From Pezizomycotina sp. ARF18 (lineage: Eukaryota > Ascomycota): 35,743 nucleotides of DNA. Below the pieces are notes generated by a model. It worked only from the letters and a program-made list of their open reading frames with translations, searched no databases and was not told the DNA's origin. Where the stretch lies: NCBI GenBank assembly GCA_002224055.1, contig AZLU01000320.1, forward strand, positions 1-35,743, read 5' to 3'. Positions 24,397 through 34,706 of this stretch are shown piece by piece; within the stretch, counting starts at the first letter, position 1, and every line of letters begins with the position of its first letter. The translations under genes were made by a program, and so were the position numbers.

Positions 24397-25826
24397 TTAG
24401 ATCCGATATCTTCTACAGTTTTCACAGGCAATAAGATGGCAGCGCTTGCGGACCAAGATGTATTTCCAATGACGGTCGCCGCACATCTCGCACCTATAGC
24501 CGCGCCTACGATACTCGTCCAGTCGGTGGAATCTTCCTGTACGTATGGAGGCATTCATGGTTTTCTTGGATCTCCGGACTATATTGCGAACCCTCGCTTG
24601 CCTGACGGCTTGCAGCATGGGACCAGCGGCTTCACGATCGACAACGGCCTCCGCGGGCCTGATTAGGTTTTGCTCTTGCCATGCATCGTAGATACAAGTC
24701 TTCCAAGTAAGGCCACAAATATAACAGAATTCTGATCCGCAATTACACCTATTCGTTGTCAAAAAGAAAGATGAGAGAAAATATTAGCTTGTTGTCAGAG
24801 AAATGGGACTAGTTCAAAGCCTTATATATGTGGTTGCAGCCTCCATTCAGCTCGATCATGGTACTGCAGTTGGTACAACGACGCCATGATTCCGCCTGTG
24901 CCATAGAAATAACGGCTTGGAGAGCTTCATCCTGGGGACAATCCCTGGTATGGAAGGCATTCTTGCAATACATGCAAACTTCAGCCTGACAATGACCGCA
25001 GCGGGCGATACCTGGACCGTTCGCGTAGTCGTTTGGGGTGATTAATTTTCCACATTCTGTGTTAGGATAATACATGCGGTACACAGTGCTAAACTCTACT
25101 TCAGATTCGCGGAAGATCCCTAATTCGTCTATTGACAGCAAATCCTCAATCGTGGACTGCAAGATGGGCTGTCGACAACAGCGAGGAGGGTGCAAACTTT
25201 CATCTTTAGTAGACCTCATGACTAAAGACTTCAAGCACTCCTTGCAGTAATTATGGCGCAAGGGCATTTAACGTTGTCAGTTAAGCGGATCCTGTCACGG
25301 CAAGCACCACATTTGATCTTTCTTTCTGAGAAAAATTGTTCTGCTTTGCGTTGACCCTTAAGTTTGTTGAGTTCGAGAGTGGCTGGCTTCATCATCTGAA
25401 TCACTATCGATTCGAGATCCCCTGGCTTTACGGAGTTAGTCTCCCGACTCTCAAACTGCTCGCTATAACTGATAGTTGACGTTGCGCCACTTGCGTTATC
25501 CGTACGAGCGGTAGTTGTTTGTCCTCCAACCAGGCGCATGGCGTGCTCGCGGTCAGACTGAGCGGTGCGTTCGTCTCTAAGGCTTCTGAGATTGCATGGA
25601 CATCCATCGCACATGCTTTGGCTATACTGATAGCTAGCTTCTTGTCCTGAATAGTAGTACTCAGGTTTTCAAGCTCGGCGGTGAGTTCATCCACCGCGAC
25701 ATCGAAGTCTGGCGCGTCGTTAGCCTTGTTTTTGTCTTTGCAACGGTGCTTCTGCAGATGCAGCCCTTCCAGTTGCAACGCGATAGCCCCAGCGGCATAA
25801 TCGCGCTCCAGAGTCTGAGACGACAT
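24397..25826 (-). CDS. RBR-4: RING-IBR-RING E3 ubiquitin ligase with long N- and C-termini
   Basis: The likely start is the ATG at 25826 (MSSQTLERDYAAGAIALQLE), because fungal RBRs often begin with such an A/L/Q-rich segment; an in-frame ATG at 26009 is an alternative. A charged region (DFDVAVDELTAELENL, ISIAKACAMD) precedes RING1 (KCGACRDRIRL, KCPC, HNYCKECLKSLV), then KDESLHPPRCCRQPI. The IBR is MYYPNTECGKLI, RCGHCQAEVCMYC and HTRDCPQDEAL. RING2 is WRRCTNCSTMIE and GGCNHM with the catalytic Cys, then after an intron CNCGSEFCYICGLTW. The C-terminal cysteine-rich block (YRCEMCGDRHWKYIL, CHLIACENCRRYRI) is typical of this fungal subfamily. Defects are two one-base losses (near 25590 and 25255), Cys-to-Tyr at the first IBR ligand (codon 25067-25069), and a changed intron donor at 24827. 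Confidence 0.85.
24749..24827 (-). other. intron in RING2 of RBR-4 with an altered donor
   Basis: The acceptor (GAATAG at 24749-24750) and a CTAAT branch site are present, and the position matches the RING2 intron of RBR-1. The expected donor would read GTATAAG; the sequence reads ATATAAG. That is one G-to-A change at 24827 in a TG context. Confidence 0.6.
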
Positions 25827-26074
25827 GATATTCTGTTTCAAATTATCAAGTTGCGAATCTTGGGGACGTCGCCGTGATCCGTAACAGGAAGAGCTAGGAA
25901 AGAAGGTTTGAAGCACCGCTTCGTAGAAGACGGTTCCCGTTTGCATTAGTTGAAACGGTTCAAACATCTCCAAGCTTCTGGCTAGCTCCATGTCTATTGA
26001 ATTCTTCATGATATCGGAGAATATCGGGGAACAATCCACGTTACTTCTAGAATGACTTGTCCAAAGTACGGAAA

Positions 26075-26258
26075 CTAGAGTCGCGATGGAATTAGAGCTC
26101 CAAGGCGGTCGTTGTATTGCTTGGCGCGTGTTTCAGAATTTGTAACGGCTTCGGAGTCCGGACCCTGCCGGAAATTCTTCATTGCGTCGGGAAGATGCGG
26201 CATTTGATACTTCTGGACGGGTTCTCCAGCAATCGCGAACGCCTTGCTGCCATAAATA
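26075..26258 (-). other. coding-like segment of unknown family
   Basis: After an AG acceptor-like dinucleotide at 26260-26259 the minus strand is open for about 60 codons and reads like a real, hydrophilic protein end (GSKAFAIAGEPVQKYQMPHL, then DAMKNFRQGPDSEAV and AKQYNDRLGAL), stopping at 26075. It lacks its own start, so it would be the last exon of a gene whose earlier exons I cannot trace with confidence. The minus-strand frame 26484-26873 (129 codons, true ATG) may be part of the same gene, but I see no clean splice path between them. Confidence 0.35.
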
Positions 26259-26483
26259 CTAGATAGTTATTTTAGGGCTTACAGCTCATATAGCGATGAG
26301 CGTCGCGGGCATAACGGCACTGTGGCCAGCACGTACGCGGCCCAATACTACTGTATCCCTAGGTTCGAGGCTTTCGCCGACCGATGGCCCTTAATTCGAT
26401 CACGCTAGTGTGCACTTATCGACTTTGAACGTTACGAAACGCCGAGTCATGGTTTTTTCGCCCGTTTTAAGCTATAAAGCCTC

Positions 26484-26873
26484 CTAGCCGTACGTAGCAT
26501 GTGAAAAAAAAGGGCCGAGGAACCGTAGTCTGCAACTTCCAAGTTCGTAACCGCATCCAGGCAAGTTCTCCGCCGTGATGCTTAGCATTTCAAGCGTGAA
26601 ACAAAGCAAGGTTCTAAACAGCCGAAAGCTAAGCTGACCTTGCTCTTTACGCCGCGACGAGTCACGCCGTCGCTTCATGCTTCTATCACCTTTGCCATCG
26701 CTCATTGGGATCATAACGTCTAACCCTGTGAAACCGTCATAGATAGGAGCAATATAAGGACTCATCCTCCTGTGAACTCCCTTATATAGAAAATGTGTGG
26801 TCTCGTTAAACCCTACATCGCCTTCTTTGGCCAGGAAAGAAGACCGTAAGAAGCCTTCCGCATAAACCTCCAT
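26484..26873 (-). CDS. hypothetical open frame, 129 codons
   Basis: This frame opens with ATG at 26873 (MEVYAEGFLRSS) and is free of stops for 129 codons. It contains a basic cluster (KRRRDSSRRKEQ) and no membrane segment, signal peptide or recognised domain. It may be chance, or an exon upstream of the segment at 26075-26258. Confidence 0.25.
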   Translation of the reverse strand: MEVYAEGFLRSSFLAKEGDVGFNETTHFLYKGVHRRMSPYIAPIYDGFTGLDVMIPMSDGKGDRSMKRRRDSSRRKEQGQLSFRLFRTLLCFTLEMLSITAENLPGCGYELGSCRLRFLGPFFSHATYG

Positions 26874-27187
26874 AATTTTAATTTTATAATTCTAATCAAC
26901 CATCCCGGAGATCAATTCTAAATTCATCTGTCTCGTCGGCATTCCGGTGTGGCACAGAGTGGGCCATCGTTGCTATACTTCATGTATCTTGTATTGCAAT
27001 GATATCACGGGAGTTTCATGAAAAGGACCATGTGCAATTTATTCCATACTGCTAAAAGGATGGTCTTTTTATATCCTCCATGCCCATATTAACAGGACCA
27101 AGAACTTGGTCTCTATTACTTTCTGCTGTACTTATAGACTTGGGCCAGGTTTATCAAGAGCTTTAAATCTGATCAACATCTAGGAAA

Positions 27188-28680
27188 ATGCCGACCAGGA
27201 CAGTGTTCGCACCCCAATCGAGGTCGTGGCACGGTGGCCGAATGGGCCAGCTCTTGCCTATGGGAACGAGACTATCATCGAACCCGCATATATAGACGAT
27301 GCTGGAAGGCACACAGTATTACTTATACTGCCAATTACAATCATTGCAATCGTCTTTGTCGGACTACGGTTGATAGCGAGGTCCTGAACAAGGACCATTG
27401 GGTTGGATGACCTGCTTACCGTTATTGCCATGGTAAACACCCTCATGTTTCCTCGCGAATGCTCTCTCTTCTTATATCCTGGGGTAGTGTTATTCTAATG
27501 TCATTTCTTAAAAATCATAGGGACCCATGGTCATTGTCATGTTCCTGATTGCAACCTAAGGAACTGGGGATTGGAATGCATAGTGGATGCAGTCGCGACT
27601 GGTCTGATAAACGCTCGAACTGCTCAAGACGAGAGATTGGTACGTCAGCTTGCCAGTGAACTCCACTTCGTTCGCTGTGATGGATACTTTGGAAGATGCC
27701 AACTTATGACACATGACTGAGCCTCAGATCCAAAATTGTTTACAGTACATGTTTCTGATTGCGCTTTCTTCTCTCAATCAGTCACATAATCGCTCGCGCA
27801 GCGATATTGACCTTTCTTTATCGTATCTTCGACCATGTTGGGAGAGACACATGCGCCGAGCACTTCATGCCGCTGCTATTTTCCTCCTTGCATCATCGCT
27901 TGTTATAATCGCGGCAGATATATTTCAGTGTCTTCAGTTCAAGCTTTTGGGATGCAAGAGTCATGAAAGCGAGTTGTTCGCAACAGCGATCTTTTATGGT
28001 TGTGGGGAAGCTCCTAAACTGTCTCGGGAACGTAGCCCTATTCGCTCTTCCGCTGAATAGGCTGTGGCAAATACAAGTGCCGTTGATGAATAAAATCGGG
28101 TTACTCTTCTCGTTCGGTATCGGTCTCGGGTAAGGTGTCACTTTTTGCAATTCGCCGAACTATTCGCTTCGAGGTGCCCGTTGTTAAAGTTCTCGCGTAC
28201 AGAATTTGCATACTATCAATTGTCAAGATGTTCTACTCGGTCGCCTACTATTCTACGACCCTTTGTACGATATCACTTGTAAGTCCGCCTTTCTTAAGAC
28301 CCCACGAGATAGAGGTGTACACTAACAATTTTTCTTCGCAAATTTTTATATCTAGGTACTACTTCCCGGTCGCTATAATATGTAGCTGGGAGAACTGCCT
28401 TACGGTTATATGTAGTTGCATTCCCATGCTAGGCTTCTATTTCACCAGCAGAGCCAGGCGTACTACAGGCAACGGCAGCGCCCCCGCCCCCCAGGCCTAA
28501 GACACCGGCTTCAGGGTCTTCAAGTTCACCGGTCCCACGCCATGCTCGTCCCGGCGAAGTTCTTGGAGTCCTAAGGCTTGGGCGCGCAACAACAGCATTT
28601 GGAGCAGCGAGTCTGATGAACCCGCTAAAGAGGAAAAGGAAGAAAAGTCCCGATGGCTGTTCCCACCCAAAAAGGCCTAG
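27188..28680 (+). pseudogene. Rho-2: fungal rhodopsin-like seven-helix membrane protein, damaged
   Basis: Exon 1 (27188-27432) encodes, after one likely base loss next to the ATG, an extracellular segment with a glycosylation site (YGNETIIEP), then helix 1 (HTVLLILPITIIAIVFVGLRL) and the family motif IGLDDLLTVIAM, which ends at the intron 27433-27520. A TGA at 27385-27387 interrupts the frame just before TRTIGLDD, where this family often has Trp. Exon 2 shows helix pieces in several frames: ILTFLYRIFD; AAAIFLLASSLVIIAADIFQC, with the conserved FQC; ELFATAIFYG; and WQIQVPLMNKIGLLFSFGIGLG. A second intron (28279-28355) precedes YYFPVAIICSWENCLTVICSCIPMLG, the last-helix signature. A charged tail (SDEPAKEEKEEKSRW) ends in TAG at 28680. 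The middle of exon 2 (27550-27710) is the least readable part. Confidence 0.75.
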
Positions 28681-28746
28681 GCTTTTGAGTTTCGTGGCCA
28701 GCCAATAGCGCATAAGGCGCGCAATTCGAGGGTGGAGAAAGCAGGC

Positions 28747-28748
<2 letters not shown>

Positions 28749-28778
<30 letters not shown>
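28749..28778 (+). repeat. T30 homopolymer tract
   Basis: Thirty T residues, the longest run of the window, lie about 70 bases after the stop of Rho-2. Confidence 0.95.
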
Positions 28779-30285
28779 CGACAGGCGGTCACGATTTGAG
28801 GGGTTTTTAATTTAGGGTCGCACGAACCACCGCTGCTTCAACGCTACGGTAACCCCACAACGCTGTATTGTTGGCTCGCTTTTTAGTCTGATTCGCCGGA
28901 TTTTGGATCGTGGATTGCAAGTCACGGGTGGAAACGATGAGCCTAGACGGGGAATACCTCTTTCGACCCGATCTCACATCTTTCTTCCCTTCGTGTCAAG
29001 GAATTTCCCTACCTGAAACCTTCGCAAACTTCTATATAGCATGGGAAATTATATCTTCCCCAACGACAATGTGGATAACTCCTGTAGCCGTTAATATTGT
29101 AATGTTAATATTAATATAATGTGAACGAAAGCAGATTAACTTAAGCCATGATTCCCACAAGATTGGAGAAGTTCTCCTCCCTGAGGTATATTTTCCACGT
29201 CTTTGATACATTTTTTTCCCGTTTCCTCGTTAGCGCTTGTCCCACAAGACCCAGGGATTTTTCAGGCTTGCTTCTATATTAAGCTATCGTCGGTACAAGG
29301 ACAGGGGCTTATGGGAGACTTTGTCTTGATCGTCGCGTATCTAGCTAAGAAACCGAAGCATGAATCAAGAGATTTCATGAGCGACATGGAACAATTTACG
29401 ACGACGCGAGCGAAATTCCTTCGTAGTGCAACTCACCATCATCCATCACTGCTTTAAACAAAATTACCCAGACAAAGGATCAACGGATCCGCGTTCAGAA
29501 TACTGCTATGATATGGACTCATTGATATTATACTATATATCATAATATTGCCATTATACACCCACGAGTTCATCATAAACAAGAGATCAAAGAGTCAAAG
29601 ACCATCCTTTGAACCGCGATACCCGTTATCCAATCCACTCCCTTGTTTAAGCACGATTAATGAGGATCGTTATTTTATTGGCTCGTGGAATACTCCGGAA
29701 TACCTTATACGGTATTCCCGTTTCCTATTTCGTAGTCCTTGAGGCTCAAACTTGCCTTGCAAAACACACCAAACATAACCACGGGGAAATTGGGAAATAC
29801 GCTAAGAACTTTCTTAAAACGGTAATCCCGCAAGCTTGACTGTGGACGAGTTGGTTCGCTATGGTGTTTCCTTGGTTATTCGATATCACTGAACCAACGC
29901 AACACGATTGGGGATGATCGGGAAAACTTCTATGTGAAGTAATGTTCTGAAAAACCACAGCATATTGTTCTCTCGTTCCTGAATATCACGACGCACGTAT
30001 GAGTTTATTTAGACTTCGGACTAGAGGAGAAACTGGATTTCGGTAGATGTTTGTCGCGTTCATCCGCGAGCAATGATTCTCGAGGCCTTTTGAACTGTTG
30101 AGTATATGAAAGGAGTATACTGTTTTAATATTCCAATTTGCTCAATAAGTATTATACAACTAGCTAAGACTTCCTTTAGTGTAGGATCTCCCCCACGCCA
30201 AGACCTATGTATTCTAACCCCTCGAGCACTTAAGTTCAATTTCTAAGTTATCCCTTCATAGACATGGTCATGCTATGATCATTAA
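28779..30285. other. intergenic stretch, no gene recognised
   Basis: Open frames (28910-29119, 29203-29457, 29548-29742 +; 29746-29958 -) are short with no domain. AT-rich imperfect palindromes occur around 29090-29120 and 29524-29552. Confidence 0.5.
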
Positions 30286-30687
30286 ATGGGACAATACTCG
30301 ATAAATCGCTCTGCCATAAAAACTCAATACGTATACATATCTCATAGACCTAAAAATGCGGAGTGGCCCAAGCGATGGAGACCTGCAATACGATTAAGAT
30401 CCCAAAGAATTGGAAATCTCAATTGTTGGATTCTTGTCTTCTTTTGGTTACAATATACCGAACCATTGACGCCAGTAGGTAATTTATAGCAATCCAGGGT
30501 ATGATCTACTGAAAATTTCTTCTCTGCAGATACTGAACTCCGGAGATTATTACCTGGAGTAGAGGTGCCATCTGTTAATACGGAACTCTCAATAGATTTG
30601 ATGATCAGCGAAACCCATGATAATGCCTACTTTGTAGATTTTAATGTTAATGGCGCTCCAGAGAGCGGCGTTTTCCCAACACAGTAG
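30286..30687 (+). CDS. small two-exon reading frame, unknown function
   Basis: The ATG at 30286 opens exon 1 (to 30478). A 51-base intron (30479-30529: GTAATT donor, TACTGA branch, TTCTCTGCAG acceptor) joins in frame to exon 2, which ends with TAG at 30685-30687 and gives about 116 residues. Unlike every recognised gene here, it needs no correction. Exon 2 is acidic and reads like folded protein (PGVEVPSVNTELSIDLMISE, then DNAYFVDFNVNGAPESG). I do not recognise a family. It could be a complete small protein or two exons of a larger gene; the minus strand of 30690-31010 is also open in places, so the model is tentative. Confidence 0.4.
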
Positions 30688-33067
30688 TCTCCTTAGATTA
30701 CATCCTTGAACTCTAGCGTAGTACTAGCGGCGATGGACCTAATTTTCTCCTTTTTATATCTCAACTTTGGGGTCCATTTGCCTTCTGAATCCTGTTGTAT
30801 GATGCGGGCTTGACTTCCCCAAGAACATCTATAGCTCTCGGGCATCGTAAGATTGTAATTCGAAACAGTAAATGCCGTTTCCGTTCGTCCTCAAGACATG
30901 CTCCACATTCACGACTGTGGTAAATCGTGCTTGGAGATCAACCATATCATGAGGACAATGACTTTGGGATATCGCAAAGAAGTAACCCGTGTCGCTCCTA
31001 TTTCCCTTTGTATGTAAGGGTATAAGAGGTGGCGCTCGGTTCTTGCTTTAGCGAATAATGCAATCGCGGTTTATAGCTTAAACTCTAGATAAAACTTGCT
31101 TAAAAGAGGACCTGGAGCGATCCATATCAATCCTGATATGTACGCCGCTTGGGAAGGAGACGTCACATTGGCTATCACGACAACCCACAGGGGTGTCTAA
31201 AGTGTAGGCAAGGCTACCAGTACCGTTATTGGATAATAACCCTGACGCCGGCGCAGGGAATGTATCAAGGGCCATGTGCCGATATCTCAGACGGTATGAT
31301 CGATCGCGATACTGGGGAGTGGTGTTTCCAAGTTTCTTGCGTTGTTGTTTCTTGGTTCCCCTGGGAAGTGACGAAAGGGGTAATCCGGCGATTTGTTTAC
31401 TCCCTGGGAGAACTGTTTCAACGTTTTCTCGCTATCGTAGGGCTACAGATAAACGGCAGCCGAAACCGACCCTATCCCCTTTTGTTACAACAAGCAGGGA
31501 AGCAATGCGTCCCACGGGCTCGCCCCACAGGCACACGTGGATATAAACATCTAATCATCAGTGTTTGATATATATATCGTGAATTTATATAAATGGATGC
31601 GTATGATTTAGAGTTTTTGTATAGTTATGACTGTTTACCTAGGAATACCTACTTAGGTTTACTGGCTGTTTTGATTTGCGGGGTCAGTCCGCGGCGAGGT
31701 CAGGCCATTTCTCGCAGTTCCCAGAAACGGCGAATCCACGGAGCACGCGTTTGGCGCTCACCTGAAGATATCACGGCGAATAAGATTGTGAAGATCTTAA
31801 ATTCTCTAGATATTCCTCTTTCACCCCTTGGCTGATCAGAGAGATCATCTCCATGTTTCCTATTTCTCTAACCGATTCTAATCTCGTCGTACCTTAGATT
31901 GAGGGTCTAAGTACTCCTATCTCACGCCTTTGCATGTTTTAAGAAAGCCCGATGGTAGTCTGGTGCAGAATTTTTCCGATCTTCGAGAAACTGTATATAA
32001 CAAAGGCATGATGGGGTTTCTTAGTTTCGCCTTGAGCCGAGCCTGTAAAGATTGTAACTTCGTGACTCGCCTCTTTTCAACGTAAAATAGTATCATGACT
32101 ACGGATCACGGCGCAAGACGTGATATACTTGGCACGATAATAACTAAATGATGGGTAAAAGTGCCGTCCGGTCCGGTATTGCTGGTCTTTCATTGTCTCT
32201 GGTAGGCCAGAAGTCTTCTATCTCTTTTGAAACGAAATTTCTGCAGGTGGCGCGGGCTTGCAGCAACGCTAGCGAGAGGTACGAGCGCTTTCTGCCAGCT
32301 GCCCTGGCCCTTGGGAGAGCATATACCGCCTGCGGGGAATAGCCACGTCTAACCCTAACTCTCAAACATGCCCCATGCCTCTAACCGCATACCATGTCTA
32401 GACATTGACTGGGTCGATCGATCGAATAGAATTATGCAGAACACACCCCTGTCACTCCAGGACCGAAAACACGCAGAAAATGGGGGCCAATATCTCTAGA
32501 GAGCTATAATTCGGTTCGCGCAGATCTGCAGCGGCAAAAAGATGAGGGATATGTAAATCTTTTGAAAAAGTTTGTCGTTTTTAAAAAGTTTTCTCACGAT
32601 TATTGCCCATCTGGACGATTTCCCCTATCAGTACACCCAGGACTATGGATACTCTATTGATTTTCTGCAATATTATCTGGCATTCTTTACGAATAAACGT
32701 ACGGCCAACCCATAATCGGACATTGTGGATCTACCCGGGAGTCGATACGTAGATTTCGTTTTTTAAAAATCCATCTGCATGTTTTCTTTTTCTTTCGTTT
32801 TTATTATTCGTCCTTTGCTATTTCACTTTTGATGTTCATATATATCTCACGAAGAAACACGGGGTTCATCGTATCTTGCTCTTAACACCCCCACGATCAG
32901 GCGATTCAATTTGCGGACTTATAAAAAAGATCTCGGTTCTCCCCTTTTGTGGGAAGTTTCGTATTACCGTATGCTCGGATATTTCTTTTTTATTGCTACA
33001 GTATCAAAGATTTTAGGTTTGCTAAATCAATGCTCCAAGACTCCTCGGCAGTATATATAATCATTCT
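30688..33067. other. mostly uninterpreted stretch
   Basis: Overlapping frames at 31078-31275 (-), 31149-31568 (+), 31593-31835 (+) and 32148-32365 (both strands) have no recognised domain. A minus-strand frame around 30800-30990 reads plausibly (CPHDMVDLQARFTTVVNVEH) but has no start or splice sites that I can define. 32366-33067 holds nothing I recognise. Confidence 0.4.
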
Positions 33068-34706
33068 ATGGCCATCGCTATCAAGACTCAGAACGGCAAT
33101 CATATTAGAGGCGCCAACATGTACTTGACGATACTTCAAACCGCCGCGAAAGTCATAGACGAATTGTGGCCGAAGGCTAAGGATGAAGAAGGAGGTCACA
33201 TGGAAGATTACGATACTCGACGGCGCCAATCATTATATCATTTCTCGTCCTCGCAGGTATCAGCGTAGCATTAAGGATATTGCAAGGTGGAAGAATAGGT
33301 GCTTGGATTCGACGATTTACTGATTATTATTTCATTGGTATGCGCCTTGAGCTCTTTGCTTTCTGTCGTTATCTTCTTGATTCATGTTCTAGCAGTTACT
33401 GATTTCGAAATCATCGTTGGCGCAATATAGTTACCTATCGCGGCCGTTAATGCACTATTGCTTCAACAGAGTCACTATGGTATGGGAATGCATATATGGG
33501 ATGCTCTTGACATCGAGTTATCAATGAGTCTAACCTCATGACTTCACGAATTGTAAGTGCGCGATCTATTGCTAGTATATATGTGTGCCGATGACCTTTC
33601 TGGATATCCGTGGCTAACATTGAGCCAAAAAAAAAAAAAAAATTTCAGCGGATATACATTATCTTCCTTCTCTTCTCGTTCAGCCATGTCATAGTGTACC
33701 TATCTATCCTCATTTCCTTCTATCGCATCTTTTCCAAGCTCGGCACACGACTACTTACTTAATACTCCGTTGGTACTCGCATTCTTCGTCATCACCTCGC
33801 CAATCGTTATTTTCGCCGACGCTTTCCAATGCACACCAGCCGCGGCTTTCTGGAACCCTAATTCAGCCAACGGTAGTTGTCAATCGCAGCGGGGCATCCT
33901 TACCTTCGTACGTGTGCTGAGCTGCTTCAGTAATTACTGATATTCTTCCTTCCTTTATCTAGCCTGTGGCGCTTAGCCTCCCAGCCTCGCAGCGCGTCGG
34001 TCTGGTGATAGTATTCGGCCTCGGCCTGGTTGTGTGCGTACTATCGACGGTGAAGCTGGCACTCTTCATCCGCTTCCTATTTTACGACCCTCGTACGACT
34101 ATACGTGGAAATTACAAACGGTCCTCATATTATGTTTACGTGAGACAATTCTCGGATCACTTGCTCGCGCGCCGGTTCTTAGGCACTACATAAACCTGTT
34201 CAAGTGTCTTGGGCGTTTACCCGGCTCAGATACATCCCTGCGAAATTCGAACCCACGAGAAGTGGAAATCAGCAAAGCGCAGCAAACTTTGCGGAAACGT
34301 CCGGCTGGTACGAGGACGGCGAGAGCGCAATGGGAAAGCATTTCTGAGCAAAGCGAAGTCCAGAGCCAACGCCACCACTTCTACGATAGGGGCGAAGAGC
34401 ATTCTCGATCGGGATTTGATCGCGCCGTTAGATACAAACGTAGATGCCGTTTGGCCCATACCTGATCGGAACTTCCGGCGACCGGGTATCTCATCTCCAC
34501 CAGCTGTATTTGACCGAGATTACAGTCTGAATAGCCACGCGAGCGCCAGCAGGACTTGTGCAACCCCTCGACGCGGAAGCTATCCTCGGCCTAGCCCTAA
34601 TCGAAGAAGTCTCAATAGGGATGCTCCGTCCGGTCGAGAGGTAGTGAACCCACTATCAATCACCACTCCAGCGATCGAACATCTTGGAGGTCCAGTATCG
34701 GGTTGA
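33068..34706 (+). pseudogene. Rho-3: fungal rhodopsin-like seven-helix membrane protein, frame-broken
   Basis: From the probable ATG at 33068, a base slip near 33220 leads into helix 1 (IIISFLVLAGISVALRIL) and then LGFDDLLIIISL, the family DD motif, ending at the intron 33338-33430. Exon 2 has PIAAVNALLLQQ and the hallmark HYGMGMHIWD. Intron 33553-33648 (GTAAGT, GCTAAC, TTTCAG) contains a run of 16 A. Exon 3 gives IYIIFLLFSFSHVIVYLSIL and FYRIFSKL, then in another frame PLVLAFFVITSPIVIFADAFQCTPAAAFWNP, with the conserved FQC-FW. VITDILPSFI with a TAG at 33960-33962 follows, then QRVGLVIVFGLGLVVCVLST and FLFYDP. The spacing of TD to the next P fits the family, so I read the TAG as a nonsense change and not as an intron end. 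The long polar tail can be read in two frames; its end is uncertain. Confidence 0.75.
33627..33642 (+). repeat. A16 tract inside an intron of Rho-3
   Basis: Sixteen A residues lie between the GCTAAC branch site and the TTTCAG acceptor, the only long A run on this strand. Confidence 0.9.

Noticed and set aside
30530-31010. Possible multicopper oxidase fragment
   Set aside because: Exon 2 of the small gene loosely recalls a linker in such enzymes, but none of the His-rich copper motifs is found downstream.
31593-32100. Possible reverse transcriptase remnant (KPDGSL-like string near 31948)
   Set aside because: Only one short string resembles a retroelement motif. No catalytic YxDD, integrase, RNase H or LTR is visible around it.
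33908-33962. Additional intron in Rho-3 (GTACGT to TCTAG)
   Set aside because: Removing it would delete a TD motif with correct family spacing to the following Pro. I prefer an exon with a nonsense codon, though RNA data could overturn this.
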